Assembly: GCF_019668485.1 (NCBI RefSeq)
Contig: NZ_AP024619.1
Span: forward strand, 62,001-126,000
Source: Gelria sp. Kuro-4
GTDB lineage: Bacteria > Bacillota > DTU030 > DUMP01
Length of the DNA: 64,000 nt
Direction of reading: 5' to 3'
Shown here: one piece after another, positions 5,364 to 13,111 of the stretch
Layout of the letters: the number at the start of each line of letters is the position of its first letter
How positions within the stretch are numbered: the stretch's first letter is position 1
Notes under the pieces: generated by a model
Seen by the model: the letters and a program-made list of their open reading frames with translations, nothing else
Told to the model about the DNA's origin: nothing
The model's database searches: none
Program-made: the position numbers and the translations under genes

Positions 5364-5855
5364 TCAAAACATTTTTTCTCTTGAGGCAGATAAGGCCAGT
5401 TTAGCCTTGCCGTCAGCTATTTTTGCCAAGGCATGGTTTTCTGCCTCGACCATCGCCATAAAACGCTCAGTCCTTTCGATGAAACCTGTCCAGGCCACAC
5501 GACCATCGGAGCTTAGGCGTTCGACTGGCGTGGCATAAGCAATCGCGTAACCTTTAGATATACGCCTCCGCGCTTGTGTCATGCATTTACCAGCCACTTT
5601 CAAATGCTCGTCAGGCGTAATCACTCGATACCCTGATCCTGGTACAGCTTCCAACCATTTTTGTGCTTTCCTCAGCAACTCTTTGTTACACCGCCGTACC
5701 ACTGCATAATACTTACCGCTACCAGCAACCACTCCGATTATTTCAGCGATTTCATTGTGCGGATGCACACTCCCGTACTCCCAAGCACGGGCATGGTCAA
5801 ACAATTCCTGCCACTCATGTAACTTCTTTGTTCTTAATGTTGCTAAGACACTCAT
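5364..5855 (-). CDS. phage protein with N-terminal winged-helix-like region
   Basis: 163 aa. The N-terminal half (ARAWEYGSVHPHNEIAEIIG...GKYYAVVRRCNKELLRKAQKWL) has the spacing of a helix-turn-helix with a wing, similar in style to phage antirepressor or replication-initiation proteins, where the H-x-EIAxIIG segment would be the first helices. The C-terminal half is helical and basic. ATG 5855 is preferred over 5861 because GGAGGG lies 6 nt before it and directly abuts the earlier ATG. Precise function unknown. Confidence 0.5.
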   Translation of the reverse strand: MSVLATLRTKKLHEWQELFDHARAWEYGSVHPHNEIAEIIGVVAGSGKYYAVVRRCNKELLRKAQKWLEAVPGSGYRVITPDEHLKVAGKCMTQARRRISKGYAIAYATPVERLSSDGRVAWTGFIERTERFMAMVEAENHALAKIADGKAKLALSASREKMF

Positions 5856-5974
5856 TTTCATCCCTCCTGTATGAGGCAGCCGAGGACGGGGGCTAAGGAG
5901 GCTCCACCGCCGGCCCCCGCCTTTCCTTGCGCCTAGCTGTGGCGGCCTTCGCTAAGCACGCTGCCTATTGTGGG

Positions 5975-6412
5975 TTAGAAGGAGATTTTCTTCTTTGCAG
6001 CCCCCGCTGCGCCTGCCGCAGAATCCAACGGCATAAAAGCGTCCACGCGGTTACGCAGTTTGTCTTCATAGGTTTCCTGCTTCACCTTGATTTTGCACCG
6101 CTTGTTGTGTAGCTCGGCGGTGTCAAAGGGGAAGCTGATAGCATCGGTAGGTAGCAGCCCCAGTGTCTTGAGTAGCCGCCCCATCTTCCAGGCTCCTTTG
6201 CCACGGATCATGAAGTTCTCAAACACCTTGTGTCCGGTGAATTCCGGGTGGTTCTCAATAACGAACACTAGGGTTACGTAGGCATTGCCGTTCTGAGACG
6301 TTTTGACCTCAACTTCGGAAGTGTCAATTCGTGCTTCATAGATACCCGCTGGAACAGGAGTAAAGCCGCCTTCAAGATCAACGTCGTTGAAATCAAGCAA
6401 TAGCTTTGGCAT
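5975..6412 (-). CDS. DUF669-family phage protein (SSB-like)
   Basis: 145 aa from the ATG at 6412 (GAAAGGAG upstream). The pattern PAGIYEARIDTSEVEV...GNAYVTLVFVIENHPEFTGHKVFENFMI...WKMGRLLKTLG is that of the DUF669 family, found next to phage recombinases and thought to act like a single-strand DNA binding protein with an OB-type domain. The C-terminus is Ala/Gly/Lys rich (AAGAAGAAKKKISF). It overlaps the ATPase gene upstream by 20 nt, so the two are coupled. 5862-5974 downstream contains no gene. Confidence 0.75.
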   Translation of the reverse strand: MPKLLLDFNDVDLEGGFTPVPAGIYEARIDTSEVEVKTSQNGNAYVTLVFVIENHPEFTGHKVFENFMIRGKGAWKMGRLLKTLGLLPTDAISFPFDTAELHNKRCKIKVKQETYEDKLRNRVDAFMPLDSAAGAAGAAKKKISF

Positions 6413-7169
6413 TATTGACCTCTCCTTTCGTAATTCCCAAAGTAGTAATCTGGTCAAAGATCGCCCTGAGGTTCGGATTTTCAACTATTGGTGGTAACGC
6501 ACCTCCCGGATTTTTTGCTGCATATACGTCAGTCGGCTCCACCAGGAGCTTCCGAACGTACTCTCCATTGATCTCCTGCACACCGAGATAACCGACAAGG
6601 TTGCAGTAAGCAGGCAGCTCCTGCGCCAAGCTCTTAGGCTGCACCAGCGGCACTCGGCGTACTTCGTTACGGATATCCATCACCAGGGCCGTAAAGATCA
6701 CGTGCATCGGCAGGTCGCGAAACATGCGGGCAATGTACCGCACGCGCTCCTGAACGCGGAACCAGTCACCCTTCTCAGGTACATCCGGGTCGTGCTGGGG
6801 CCGCTTTTCCACTGCGTTGTTGATGGTCAGGCGCATAACCCGGCGGTACAGGTCGGTTAGGCTGTCAATGACTACAGTTTCATAGGGGTGTTGAGCACTT
6901 TGTAGGTACTCAAACGCCTCTTCGAGATCGTTCCATTCGAGGATTTCCCACACGTCCGGGTCAACACCAAGGTCGCGCTTCACAGCCAACATCGTGGAAT
7001 CGGATACAGCAGGCTCCGTCAAGAGCACCAACGGCTTCGGCGCAGTGCAAGCCAAGTAGGTTTTCCCCGCTCCAGGCTCACCGTAAATCAAGCCCTTGAC
7101 GTACATTTTGCGGGCCGAAACCTTCTTGATCTTGGAAGGTTTCGGCGGGGTAATGACTTCCTTTGTCAT
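6393..7169 (-). CDS. Sak4-like phage RecA-fold ATPase (AAA_24)
   Basis: 258 aa. Walker A GEPGAGKT at residues 30-37; Walker B in TVVIDSLTDLY near 97-107; a Q/R-rich sensor-like segment (RNEVRRVPLVQPKSLAQELP) about 165-187. Single-domain RecA-like ATPases of this size beside DUF669/SSB proteins are the Sak4 class of phage recombinases, which promote strand annealing or pairing with their SSB partner. No C-terminal RecA regulatory domain is present. Start follows the stop of the nuclease gene (one shared base), so nuclease, ATPase and SSB-like protein form one recombination cassette. Confidence 0.75.
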   Translation of the reverse strand: MTKEVITPPKPSKIKKVSARKMYVKGLIYGEPGAGKTYLACTAPKPLVLLTEPAVSDSTMLAVKRDLGVDPDVWEILEWNDLEEAFEYLQSAQHPYETVVIDSLTDLYRRVMRLTINNAVEKRPQHDPDVPEKGDWFRVQERVRYIARMFRDLPMHVIFTALVMDIRNEVRRVPLVQPKSLAQELPAYCNLVGYLGVQEINGEYVRKLLVEPTDVYAAKNPGGALPPIVENPNLRAIFDQITTLGITKGEVNNAKAIA

Positions 7170-8041
7170 TACGCAGCCTCCTCCTCTTGTTTTTGAGTAA
7201 AGAACGCCTCAACCAACTGGTTCACATCGCTACCATCCTCCTCAGCAATGCAAAGCTGTTTGTAAGCACACCGCCAACCACAGTGCTGGCCGGGGGTTGG
7301 TATGAAGAGTTTGTCTTCGGAAATACGCTTGTACACGTGGTACAAACGTCTACGCAACACCTCAATCTCGTGCTCGTTCCGCATTACCCATGTCCGGTAA
7401 ATAGGCTCACTCTTAGCCCTGGCCGGGTCAACCTTCTTGAGGATTGTGTAGATGATCCCAGCCACGGTGTCGTCCGGGAATAGCTGGCGGGCAGCAACCA
7501 AGTAGTACCCAGCCTGCTGGTCAAGGCGCAGGTCGGATTCAGACGGCACCTGACTGTAGGTCTTAAACTCCATCAACCACAAAGACCCATAGATGTCTCG
7601 AACAATCCCATCAAACCTGCCAACATGTTTGACTTTCGGTGCACGACGTCCACGCGGTGTCCAGATGGGCACCTCAAAGGGCTGCTCCATTGAGACGACC
7701 TCAAAACCGTCATTTGCCTGTGCCCAACTGAAATAATGCTCCAGCATCTTTTGGCCCAACTCGAAGTCCTTCTGGTATTGCTCTGCCACGTCCGGCGGCA
7801 TGTCGGTTGACATCTTAGCGGTCTCTTCTTGTATCCACTGTACGTAGGCAGCAAGCCCGGCTTCAGCATTATGAGGGCTACTACTGTAGTACACCTCCAA
7901 ACCCTTGTGAACGCCGCGGCCCAAAAAGGGCTTGTGGTCGGTGACGTTCGGCACAAGGCGGTCTACATACTGGTAACGGTACATGCGTGGGCACAAGTTG
8001 TAAGTAACGATCTCTGAAGCATGTAACTCACGAACCTTCAT
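7169..8041 (-). CDS. Cas4/RecB-like PD-(D/E)XK exonuclease with Fe-S cysteines
   Basis: 290 aa. N-terminal Cys at 17 (CPRMYRYQYVDRL), a GRGVHKGLE helix near 42-50 with the catalytic His, the catalytic strand LMEFKTYSQ near 150 (ExK), a following QxxxY segment (RLDQQAGYY), and three C-terminal Cys at about 254, 258 and 264 (CGWRCAYKQLC). This is the four-Cys [4Fe-4S] PD-(D/E)XK arrangement of Cas4, AddB and phage exonucleases. Here it most likely resects DNA for the adjacent recombinase. Presence of a Cas4-like enzyme does not imply CRISPR; no array is visible. Confidence 0.8.
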   Translation of the reverse strand: MKVRELHASEIVTYNLCPRMYRYQYVDRLVPNVTDHKPFLGRGVHKGLEVYYSSSPHNAEAGLAAYVQWIQEETAKMSTDMPPDVAEQYQKDFELGQKMLEHYFSWAQANDGFEVVSMEQPFEVPIWTPRGRRAPKVKHVGRFDGIVRDIYGSLWLMEFKTYSQVPSESDLRLDQQAGYYLVAARQLFPDDTVAGIIYTILKKVDPARAKSEPIYRTWVMRNEHEIEVLRRRLYHVYKRISEDKLFIPTPGQHCGWRCAYKQLCIAEEDGSDVNQLVEAFFTQKQEEEAA

Positions 8042-8235
8042 CCACGCTCACCTTCATCTACGGGTTTTAGAAACTCCAAAGTGTCCCTGAGCAAGCACAG
8101 CGTAGCAAAGGGTAAAAAGTCTTCTTTACCAGTTACATTGACATGCACTCCAGTATCGTCTTCAGTAATAAGCACGAACGAACGTGCCTGTCGTAACATT
8201 TCCTCTGCAGCACTCCAACGCTCTTCTTTCCTCAT
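8038..8235 (-). CDS. hypothetical phage protein between helicase and nuclease
   Basis: 65 aa; not recognised. N-terminal helix (RWSAAEEMLRQARSF), a strand pair (FVLITEDDTGVHVNVTG) and a C-terminal helix ending DEGERG. It overlaps both neighbours by 4 nt, which couples helicase, this protein and nuclease. Confidence 0.5.
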   Translation of the reverse strand: MRKEERWSAAEEMLRQARSFVLITEDDTGVHVNVTGKEDFLPFATLCLLRDTLEFLKPVDEGERG

Positions 8236-9566
8236 TTGTCTTCCTCCCTCAACCGTTTAATGATTGCCTCAAACGCCTGATGAGTCACAAGCTTCGCTTC
8301 CAACGCCTCCTCCACATACTCATCTACTGTGCCTTTGGTAATCAAGCTGATGACATGCACCGGCTTGGTCTGGCCTCTCCGGTGGGCACGGCCTACAGCC
8401 TGAATCAAATTGTTGGATGGTACCCAATCCTTGTTGAGGAAAACCACAACATCTGCTGACTGAAGATTCAGCCCCTCTCCCATCGCTCCGATGGTGCCTA
8501 CAAGCACCCGGCACTTATCGTCGGCCTGGAAAGTTTCGGTTGCCTTCAGGCGTTGCTCCTGGCTGTGTTCTCCGGTGATACTTACAGCACCAAAGGGGGT
8601 GAGTTCTGGAAGAAGTAACTTTACATACTCTGCAAAGGTTGTAAACACGAGTATCTTGTGCTGAGCTGCCAATTCCTCCAGCAATTCAATTAAGGCGTCT
8701 GTCTTCGCGCTGTCATCCTTGCCGCCAACCAACGCTGGAGAACATACCACCTGCCGTAGTCTAGTAAGCTGGGCCAGTGCTGTAGGGGCCATGACATAGT
8801 GGGTATCGTCTATGATGGAAAGAAAGCTTTTCTTCAGGTCGCGGTAAATGCGTTGTTGCTCGCCCGTCTGTTCGACGTAGATGGTCTCATAGCTAACAGG
8901 GGGTAAGTTCAACAGTTCCTTGGTACGCCGTAACATGATGGGAGCAATTTCACGTTGAAAACCAACCTCGTCCTTTATCCCCGGTAGAAAGGTTTTGCCT
9001 CCAAAGAAATTTGGTTCGGTCCAGCAGTATTGGTCAACGAAGCGCCAGTACGAGGTGTACTTCTTGCGGTCTAAAATGTGTAGTAGTGACCAAAGCTCAG
9101 CAACGTTGTTCGGCATCGGCGTGGCCGTGAGCAACCACACATAAGGAATGGTCTGTGCCAACTTGAAGATGGTTATTGACCGTTTGGCTTTGCGGTTCTT
9201 GACGTATGCTGCTTCATCTACAATAAGCGCATCCCAGTGTTGCTCAAGTAAAGCGTCTATACGACGCACAACTGTTTCGTAGTTAGTAAGTACAAAGCGG
9301 TTTGGTACATCCAACACAGACTTGGTTGTAAGAATCACGCCTTCTTCTCCGGCCCAACGCCTGATTTCGTGCTTCCAGTTATACACCAAGGATTTTTTGG
9401 TTACTACTAAAACACGAGAGGCACCTATCCTGAGTGCAGCATGAATGGCCTGTGCAGTTTTACCCAGCCCAACATCATCGGCAAGGATGGCTCGTTTCGT
9501 GTCAACAAGGAATTGTACACCCTCTGTTTGGTATGAATCGAGCCATGTGTTTTCTATGGCCTGCAA
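8232..9566 (-). CDS. phage SNF2-type DEAD/DEAH-box helicase
   Basis: 444 aa. Q-like motif LDSYQTEGVQFLV at 9-21; motif I DVGLGKT at 31-37; motif II DEAA (LIVDEAAYVKNRKAKRS) near 113-116; motif III LTATPMPNN; helicase C-terminal domain with motif VI QAVGRAHRRGQ near 395-405. This is the short SNF2 family common in Firmicutes phages, where it is thought to unwind or remodel DNA during replication or recombination. DEAA instead of DEAH is a usual variant in the subfamily. The gene leads the recombination cassette. Confidence 0.85.
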   Translation of the reverse strand: MQAIENTWLDSYQTEGVQFLVDTKRAILADDVGLGKTAQAIHAALRIGASRVLVVTKKSLVYNWKHEIRRWAGEEGVILTTKSVLDVPNRFVLTNYETVVRRIDALLEQHWDALIVDEAAYVKNRKAKRSITIFKLAQTIPYVWLLTATPMPNNVAELWSLLHILDRKKYTSYWRFVDQYCWTEPNFFGGKTFLPGIKDEVGFQREIAPIMLRRTKELLNLPPVSYETIYVEQTGEQQRIYRDLKKSFLSIIDDTHYVMAPTALAQLTRLRQVVCSPALVGGKDDSAKTDALIELLEELAAQHKILVFTTFAEYVKLLLPELTPFGAVSITGEHSQEQRLKATETFQADDKCRVLVGTIGAMGEGLNLQSADVVVFLNKDWVPSNNLIQAVGRAHRRGQTKPVHVISLITKGTVDEYVEEALEAKLVTHQAFEAIIKRLREEDK

Positions 9567-9809
9567 TTATGCAACCCCCAAACCGTTGCAGTTGAATGGG
9601 CATTCCAAGCAATAACGAGCACGCAGAGAAGGAACACCTAACACATCCACTGCCCTTGCAGCGATGTCCTCATGGCAGCGTCTGCACCCCCGCTCAATAG
9701 CGGAAAGCATTTGCTGGGTAATTTGTAACTTTGCCGCCAGACGCTGTTGTGTAAGCCCTTTTTCCAACCTAGCTTGGCGCAGGAACGTTCCAAAATGGCA
9801 CGTCTGCAC
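9567..9809 (-). CDS. XRE-family regulator with Cys-rich tail
   Basis: 80 aa from the GTG at 9809, which follows AAAGGAGGTGAGCACGCC; the longer frame to 9911 runs through the upstream AT-rich leader and is rejected. A helix-turn-helix occupies about residues 5-40 (LRQARLEKGLTQQRLAAKLQITQQMLSAIERG). The second half holds five Cys (CRRC, CLECPFNC), an unusual addition for a Cro-like protein that may bind zinc or Fe-S. First or second gene of the leftward early operon. Confidence 0.7.
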   Translation of the reverse strand: MQTCHFGTFLRQARLEKGLTQQRLAAKLQITQQMLSAIERGCRRCHEDIAARAVDVLGVPSLRARYCLECPFNCNGLGVA

Positions 9810-9914
9810 GGCGTGCTCACCTCCTTTCGTTTCCAAAAACTTTAACAACAGTTTGGTGTAAATAATAGACAAACTGGTAAACATAAGATATAATACAAAC
9901 CGTAACGACAACGC

Positions 9915-10103
9915 TCAACAAAACAGGTCGTCAATGGTCACATCCAGGGCCGCTGCGATGCGGGCCGCCGTTGCAACGCTAGGTGTACGCTTGCCTTGTT
10001 CAATCCAGCGCCACCCAGTAAGTGTCAAACCCGCCGCGCGGGCCGCTTGTTCTTGCGTCAATCCCCTGGCATGACGAAATTCTGCAACACGATTTACAGC
10101 CAT
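9915..10103 (-). CDS. Cro-like XRE-family regulator
   Basis: 62 aa, a single helix-turn-helix domain: RVAEFRHARGLTQEQAARAAGLTLTGWRWIEQGKRTP. First gene of the leftward early transcript, directly facing the repressor gene across a 99-nt operator region, the usual place of a Cro antagonist. Size and position agree; DNA target presumably among the repeats at 10118-10173. Confidence 0.75.
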   Translation of the reverse strand: MAVNRVAEFRHARGLTQEQAARAAGLTLTGWRWIEQGKRTPSVATAARIAAALDVTIDDLFC

Positions 10104-10117
10104 TTTATCACCACCCC

Positions 10118-10141
10118 TATCACCTGTTTGGTATCACCTGT
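10118..10141. promoter_or_regulatory. direct repeats TATCACCTGT, candidate operators
   Basis: Two exact copies of TATCACCTGT (10118-10127 and 10132-10141), 14 bp apart, lie between the cro-like start and its -10 box. They are likely binding sites for the repressor or the Cro-like protein. Confidence 0.5.
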
Positions 10142-10170
10142 AATATAACACACTGTTGAGTCGTTGTCAA
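10142..10170 (-). promoter_or_regulatory. early leftward promoter (PR-like)
   Basis: On the minus strand TTGACA (10165-10170), 17 nt, TATATT (10142-10147): a near-consensus SigA promoter reading into the cro-like gene and the early operon. Confidence 0.75.
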
Positions 10171-10173
10171 CAG
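10153..10173. promoter_or_regulatory. palindromic operator CTGTTGA-N7-TCAACAG
   Basis: A perfect 7-bp inverted repeat (10153-10159 and 10167-10173) overlaps the -35 box of the early promoter; binding there would block it. It is the most likely site for the LexA/CI-type repressor encoded immediately to the right. Confidence 0.6.
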
Positions 10174-10202
10174 CAAAAGAAGTTACTAGGGGAGGAATGT
10201 TT

Positions 10203-10991
10203 GTGAGTACTGAAAAAGCGAGCATCAGGCAGAACATCGTTAAACTACGGATGCAGCATGGGATGTCTAGAAAAGAATTGGCCCAAAAGATTGGAGTGAC
10301 TGAAACGGCCATCTACAATTATGAACATGGAAGGAGGTATCCAGAGCAAAACATCCAAGAAAAGCTTGCCGCTGTGTTTGGCGTTACACTCGGCGAACTG
10401 CGCGGAGAAAACCCCAACCGAATCCGGCAAGACCTCGAAGACATAGAAAAGGATATTGCCAAGGTGAAAACGCGCATTGCAGAAAGCCCCATACCAACTC
10501 CAGGAGACATCCAAGCTTTAGACAAATTAACCACCCGCCACGCCTATCTAAAACACATGTTGCAAGAATACACTGCCAATGCCATCCACACCAAGACGGT
10601 ACCGATCCTGAGCAAAATTCCAGCCGGATACCCCGTTATGGTGGGTGATCCTGACATCGAGGGATGGCAGCCTGTTCCAGCCGATAGCAACATTGACTAT
10701 GCTCTGATTGTACAGGGAGATAGTTTGATTGACGCGGGGATAAATTCAGGCGACTTGCTATTGGTGCATAAAACTGAGACTGCTGAAGTGGGGGACTTGA
10801 TTGCCGCCCGCATAGGGGATGAGTCAACCGCTAAGTATTTGGCCCGTAAAAACGGGCAGTATGTGCTGCGCCCGGCGAACGAAAACTACCCCGACATTAA
10901 GATTGAACCAGACAGTTTGCACATTGATGGGGTTGTGCAAGGCATCGTCAAGCGTGTGCCCCGTATGCCGAGGAGAAACAACAATGGCTAA
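10203..10991 (+). CDS. LexA/CI-type phage repressor (XRE + S24 peptidase)
   Basis: 262 aa from GTG 10203 (GGGGAGG 7 nt upstream; the ATG at 10197 is too close to it). N-terminal helix-turn-helix at about 8-62 (LRMQHGMSRKELAQKIGVTETAIYNYEHG). A charged coiled linker follows. C-terminal S24 domain: catalytic Ser in QGDSLIDAGINSGD near 172 and Lys in ESTAKYLAR near 211, as in self-cleaving LexA and CI repressors. It should hold the leftward early promoter off and be cleaved on RecA activation. Divergent to the Cro-like gene; the integrase overlaps its end by 8 nt. Confidence 0.85.
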   Translation: MSTEKASIRQNIVKLRMQHGMSRKELAQKIGVTETAIYNYEHGRRYPEQNIQEKLAAVFGVTLGELRGENPNRIRQDLEDIEKDIAKVKTRIAESPIPTPGDIQALDKLTTRHAYLKHMLQEYTANAIHTKTVPILSKIPAGYPVMVGDPDIEGWQPVPADSNIDYALIVQGDSLIDAGINSGDLLLVHKTETAEVGDLIAARIGDESTAKYLARKNGQYVLRPANENYPDIKIEPDSLHIDGVVQGIVKRVPRMPRRNNNG

Positions 10992-12162
10992 GAAAAAGAA
11001 ACGTGCTAACGGCGAAGGGTCGGTATACAAACGCGCCAACGGCACATGGGTAGCCCAAATGACTGTGCAAGCCACAGGGAAACGCCGCAGCTTTTACGGA
11101 CGCACACAGGCGGAAGTTTTGGCGAAGCTTCGAGCTGCACAAGCCGACGAAACCAAAGGCACTCTCATCGAACCCAGCAAAATCACAGTCAAGGAATGGC
11201 TCACCCTCTGGTTGGACACTTACAAAAAGCCCAACCTAAAACAAACTACCTGGGACAGCTACGAAATGCTTGTTCGACGACACATTATCCCAGCGCTGGG
11301 AGACACGCCACTGCAACAGTTGCAACCCCACGCCTTGCAACAACTCTATACCGACAAGCTCAAGGGGGGATGCTCTCCGCGTACAGTAGCCATAATGCAC
11401 ACCATCCTCCACGCTGCGCTAAGACAAGCTATGCAAAACCAGCTGGTTCCGCGCAATGTGGCAGAAGCCGCTGTACCACCTCGCCAAACACAAAAAGAAA
11501 AACGCGCTCTAACGTCAGAAGAGACAGCCCAGTTACTACAGGCCGCTCAGGGAAACCGCTTGTACGTCGCTATTTACTTAGGCTTGACTACCGGACTTAG
11601 GCGCGGAGAACTCCTGGCCTTGCACTGGGAAGACATAGACTTTGAACGTGGATTGCTACAAGTCCGTCGAAACTTAGTAACAATCCGGAACCAGCCAAAA
11701 CCCAAGACCAGGAACGTTGAGCAAACCCCAAAGACCAAAGGCAGCATTCGCGTAATACCCCTCGCTCCTGAAATACTAACCGTACTTCAGAAGCACAAAG
11801 AGGCGCAGGAGTTTGAAAAAGCCTTCTTCGGCGACGCCTACCGAGACCAGGGGCTTGTGTTCGCAACTATTGTAGGTACTCATATCAGCCCACGGAACTT
11901 TTCTAAAGAGTTTGCGGAGATAGCAAAAGCGGCGGGACTTGAAGGTGTCAGCCCGCACACGCTGAGACACACCTTCGCATCCCGCCTTGGTGAAATGGGC
12001 ACGCACCCAAGGGTTGTGCAAAAACTCCTGGGGCACGCCACAGTTGACATCTCAATGGAGGTTTACACCCACGTTGCACCAGACTTTGAACGCACTGCAA
12101 TAGAAAACTTGACGTTGCAGTACGGTTGCAGTAAGGAGCATAAGGAAAGCCCTCCAGAGTGA
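10984..12162 (+). CDS. int: tyrosine integrase (site-specific recombinase)
   Basis: 392 aa from the ATG at 10984, overlapping the repressor stop; the frame is open upstream but has no signal. An AP2-like N-terminal arm-binding region (GEGSVYKRANGTWVAQ, 8-50), SAM-like core-binding domain (about 65-160), and catalytic domain with Arg in TTGLRRGELLAL, HTLRH, LGHA and Tyr in MEVYTH. Integrases with this arrangement insert elements at tRNA 3' ends; the tRNA-Thr 3' end lies 20 nt beyond the stop. Coupling of repressor and integrase is common in conjugative and phage elements. Confidence 0.92.
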   Translation: MAKKKKRANGEGSVYKRANGTWVAQMTVQATGKRRSFYGRTQAEVLAKLRAAQADETKGTLIEPSKITVKEWLTLWLDTYKKPNLKQTTWDSYEMLVRRHIIPALGDTPLQQLQPHALQQLYTDKLKGGCSPRTVAIMHTILHAALRQAMQNQLVPRNVAEAAVPPRQTQKEKRALTSEETAQLLQAAQGNRLYVAIYLGLTTGLRRGELLALHWEDIDFERGLLQVRRNLVTIRNQPKPKTRNVEQTPKTKGSIRVIPLAPEILTVLQKHKEAQEFEKAFFGDAYRDQGLVFATIVGTHISPRNFSKEFAEIAKAAGLEGVSPHTLRHTFASRLGEMGTHPRVVQKLLGHATVDISMEVYTHVAPDFERTAIENLTLQYGCSKEHKESPPE

Positions 12163-12173
12163 CCTGGAGGGCT
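12148..12173 (+). terminator. hairpin at integrase stop
   Basis: Perfect 10-bp stem AGCCCTCCAG/CTGGAGGGCT with a 6-nt loop containing the TGA of the integrase. T-rich sequence after it is weak (TGATATT), so it may be a terminator or part of the attachment site. Confidence 0.5.
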
Positions 12174-12182
12174 TGATATTCC

Positions 12183-12258
12183 TGGAGCCGACGATGGGAC
12201 TCGAACCCGCAACCTGCTGATTACAAATCAGCTGCTCTGCCAGTTGAGCTACGTCGGC
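12183..12258 (-). tRNA. tRNA-Thr (UGU); integration site of the element
   Basis: Complete cloverleaf: acceptor GCCGACG/CGTCGGC, anticodon loop TTTGTAA in the stem CTGAT/ATCAG giving UGU, T-arm GCGGG-TTCGAGT-CCCATC region, and encoded CCA. Its 3' end points to the integrase, so the 3' end is the likely attachment core and the tRNA was restored on integration. The other attachment copy lies outside the window on the left. Confidence 0.93.
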
Positions 12259-12300
12259 TCGCTCTTTTATGATAACCTGAAGGCGCTTTTAAGTCAACCT

Positions 12301-12948
12301 TTAGCTTTCCGAACGTTTCTCCAGATACTTTTCGAGTTTGCGCTTGACGCGCTGCAGGGCATTATCGATGGATTTAACGTGGCGGTTGAGATCCACCGCG
12401 ATCTCCTGGTAGCTGCGGCCTTCGAGATACGACACGAGAACCTTCCACTCGAGGTCGCTTAAGATCTCACCCATTTTGTCCTCGATGTCATCGAACTCTT
12501 CCCGGTTGATGACGAGTTCTTCCGGATCGCTGACATGGACACCAGACAAGACGTCGAGGAGCGTGCGGTCGGAATCCTCATCGTAAATCGGCTTATTCAG
12601 TGATACGTAGGAGTTTAAAGGAATGTGCTTTTGCCGGGTAGCTGTTTTAATGGCGGTGATGATTTGCCGCGTTACGCACAGCTCCGCAAAGGCGCGGAAG
12701 GACGACAGCTTATCGTTGCGGAAGTCGCGCACCGCTTTGTAAAGGCCGATCATACCTTCTTGAATAATGTCCTCCCGGTCGGCCCCTACCAAGAAGTAAG
12801 AGCGTGCCTTAGCCCGCACGAAGTTCTTGTACTTGTTGATGAGCATCTCCAAGGCAACTTCGCTGCCATCACGGGCCTGGGCCACCAGCTCCTCGTCCTG
12901 AGCCTCGTCCAGATCAGGAAGCACTTCCTGGGTTGCACCCACGGTCAC
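12301..12948 (-). CDS. sigH: sporulation sigma factor SigH
   Basis: 215 aa from a GTG at 12948 with GGAGG before it (an ATG at 12963 lies within that site's context). Region 2: VALEMLINKYKNFVRAKARSYFLVGADREDIIQEGMIGLYKAVRDF; region 4 helix-turn-helix at the end (LEGRSYQEIAVDLNRHVKSIDNALQRVKRKLEKYL). SigH drives entry into sporulation and post-exponential genes. It follows rlmB downstream of cysS-mrnC-thyX, the order normal in Clostridia. Strong evidence for an endospore former. Confidence 0.93.
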   Translation of the reverse strand: MTVGATQEVLPDLDEAQDEELVAQARDGSEVALEMLINKYKNFVRAKARSYFLVGADREDIIQEGMIGLYKAVRDFRNDKLSSFRAFAELCVTRQIITAIKTATRQKHIPLNSYVSLNKPIYDEDSDRTLLDVLSGVHVSDPEELVINREEFDDIEDKMGEILSDLEWKVLVSYLEGRSYQEIAVDLNRHVKSIDNALQRVKRKLEKYLEKRSES

Positions 12949-13111
12949 AAGCCTCGCCTCCATCCGCTAGGTTGCCGCGGTCCGGTATTAACTTGTACTG
13001 CAACAGGTTGTCCTCAACGCCTCTATTATATATTTGCAGCGTTCAGCCCGTCAAGTACGGCGGATTCCCATGGGACAAGCCAAGTCCCACGCTGCGCCAC
13101 TCTACGGCCTC

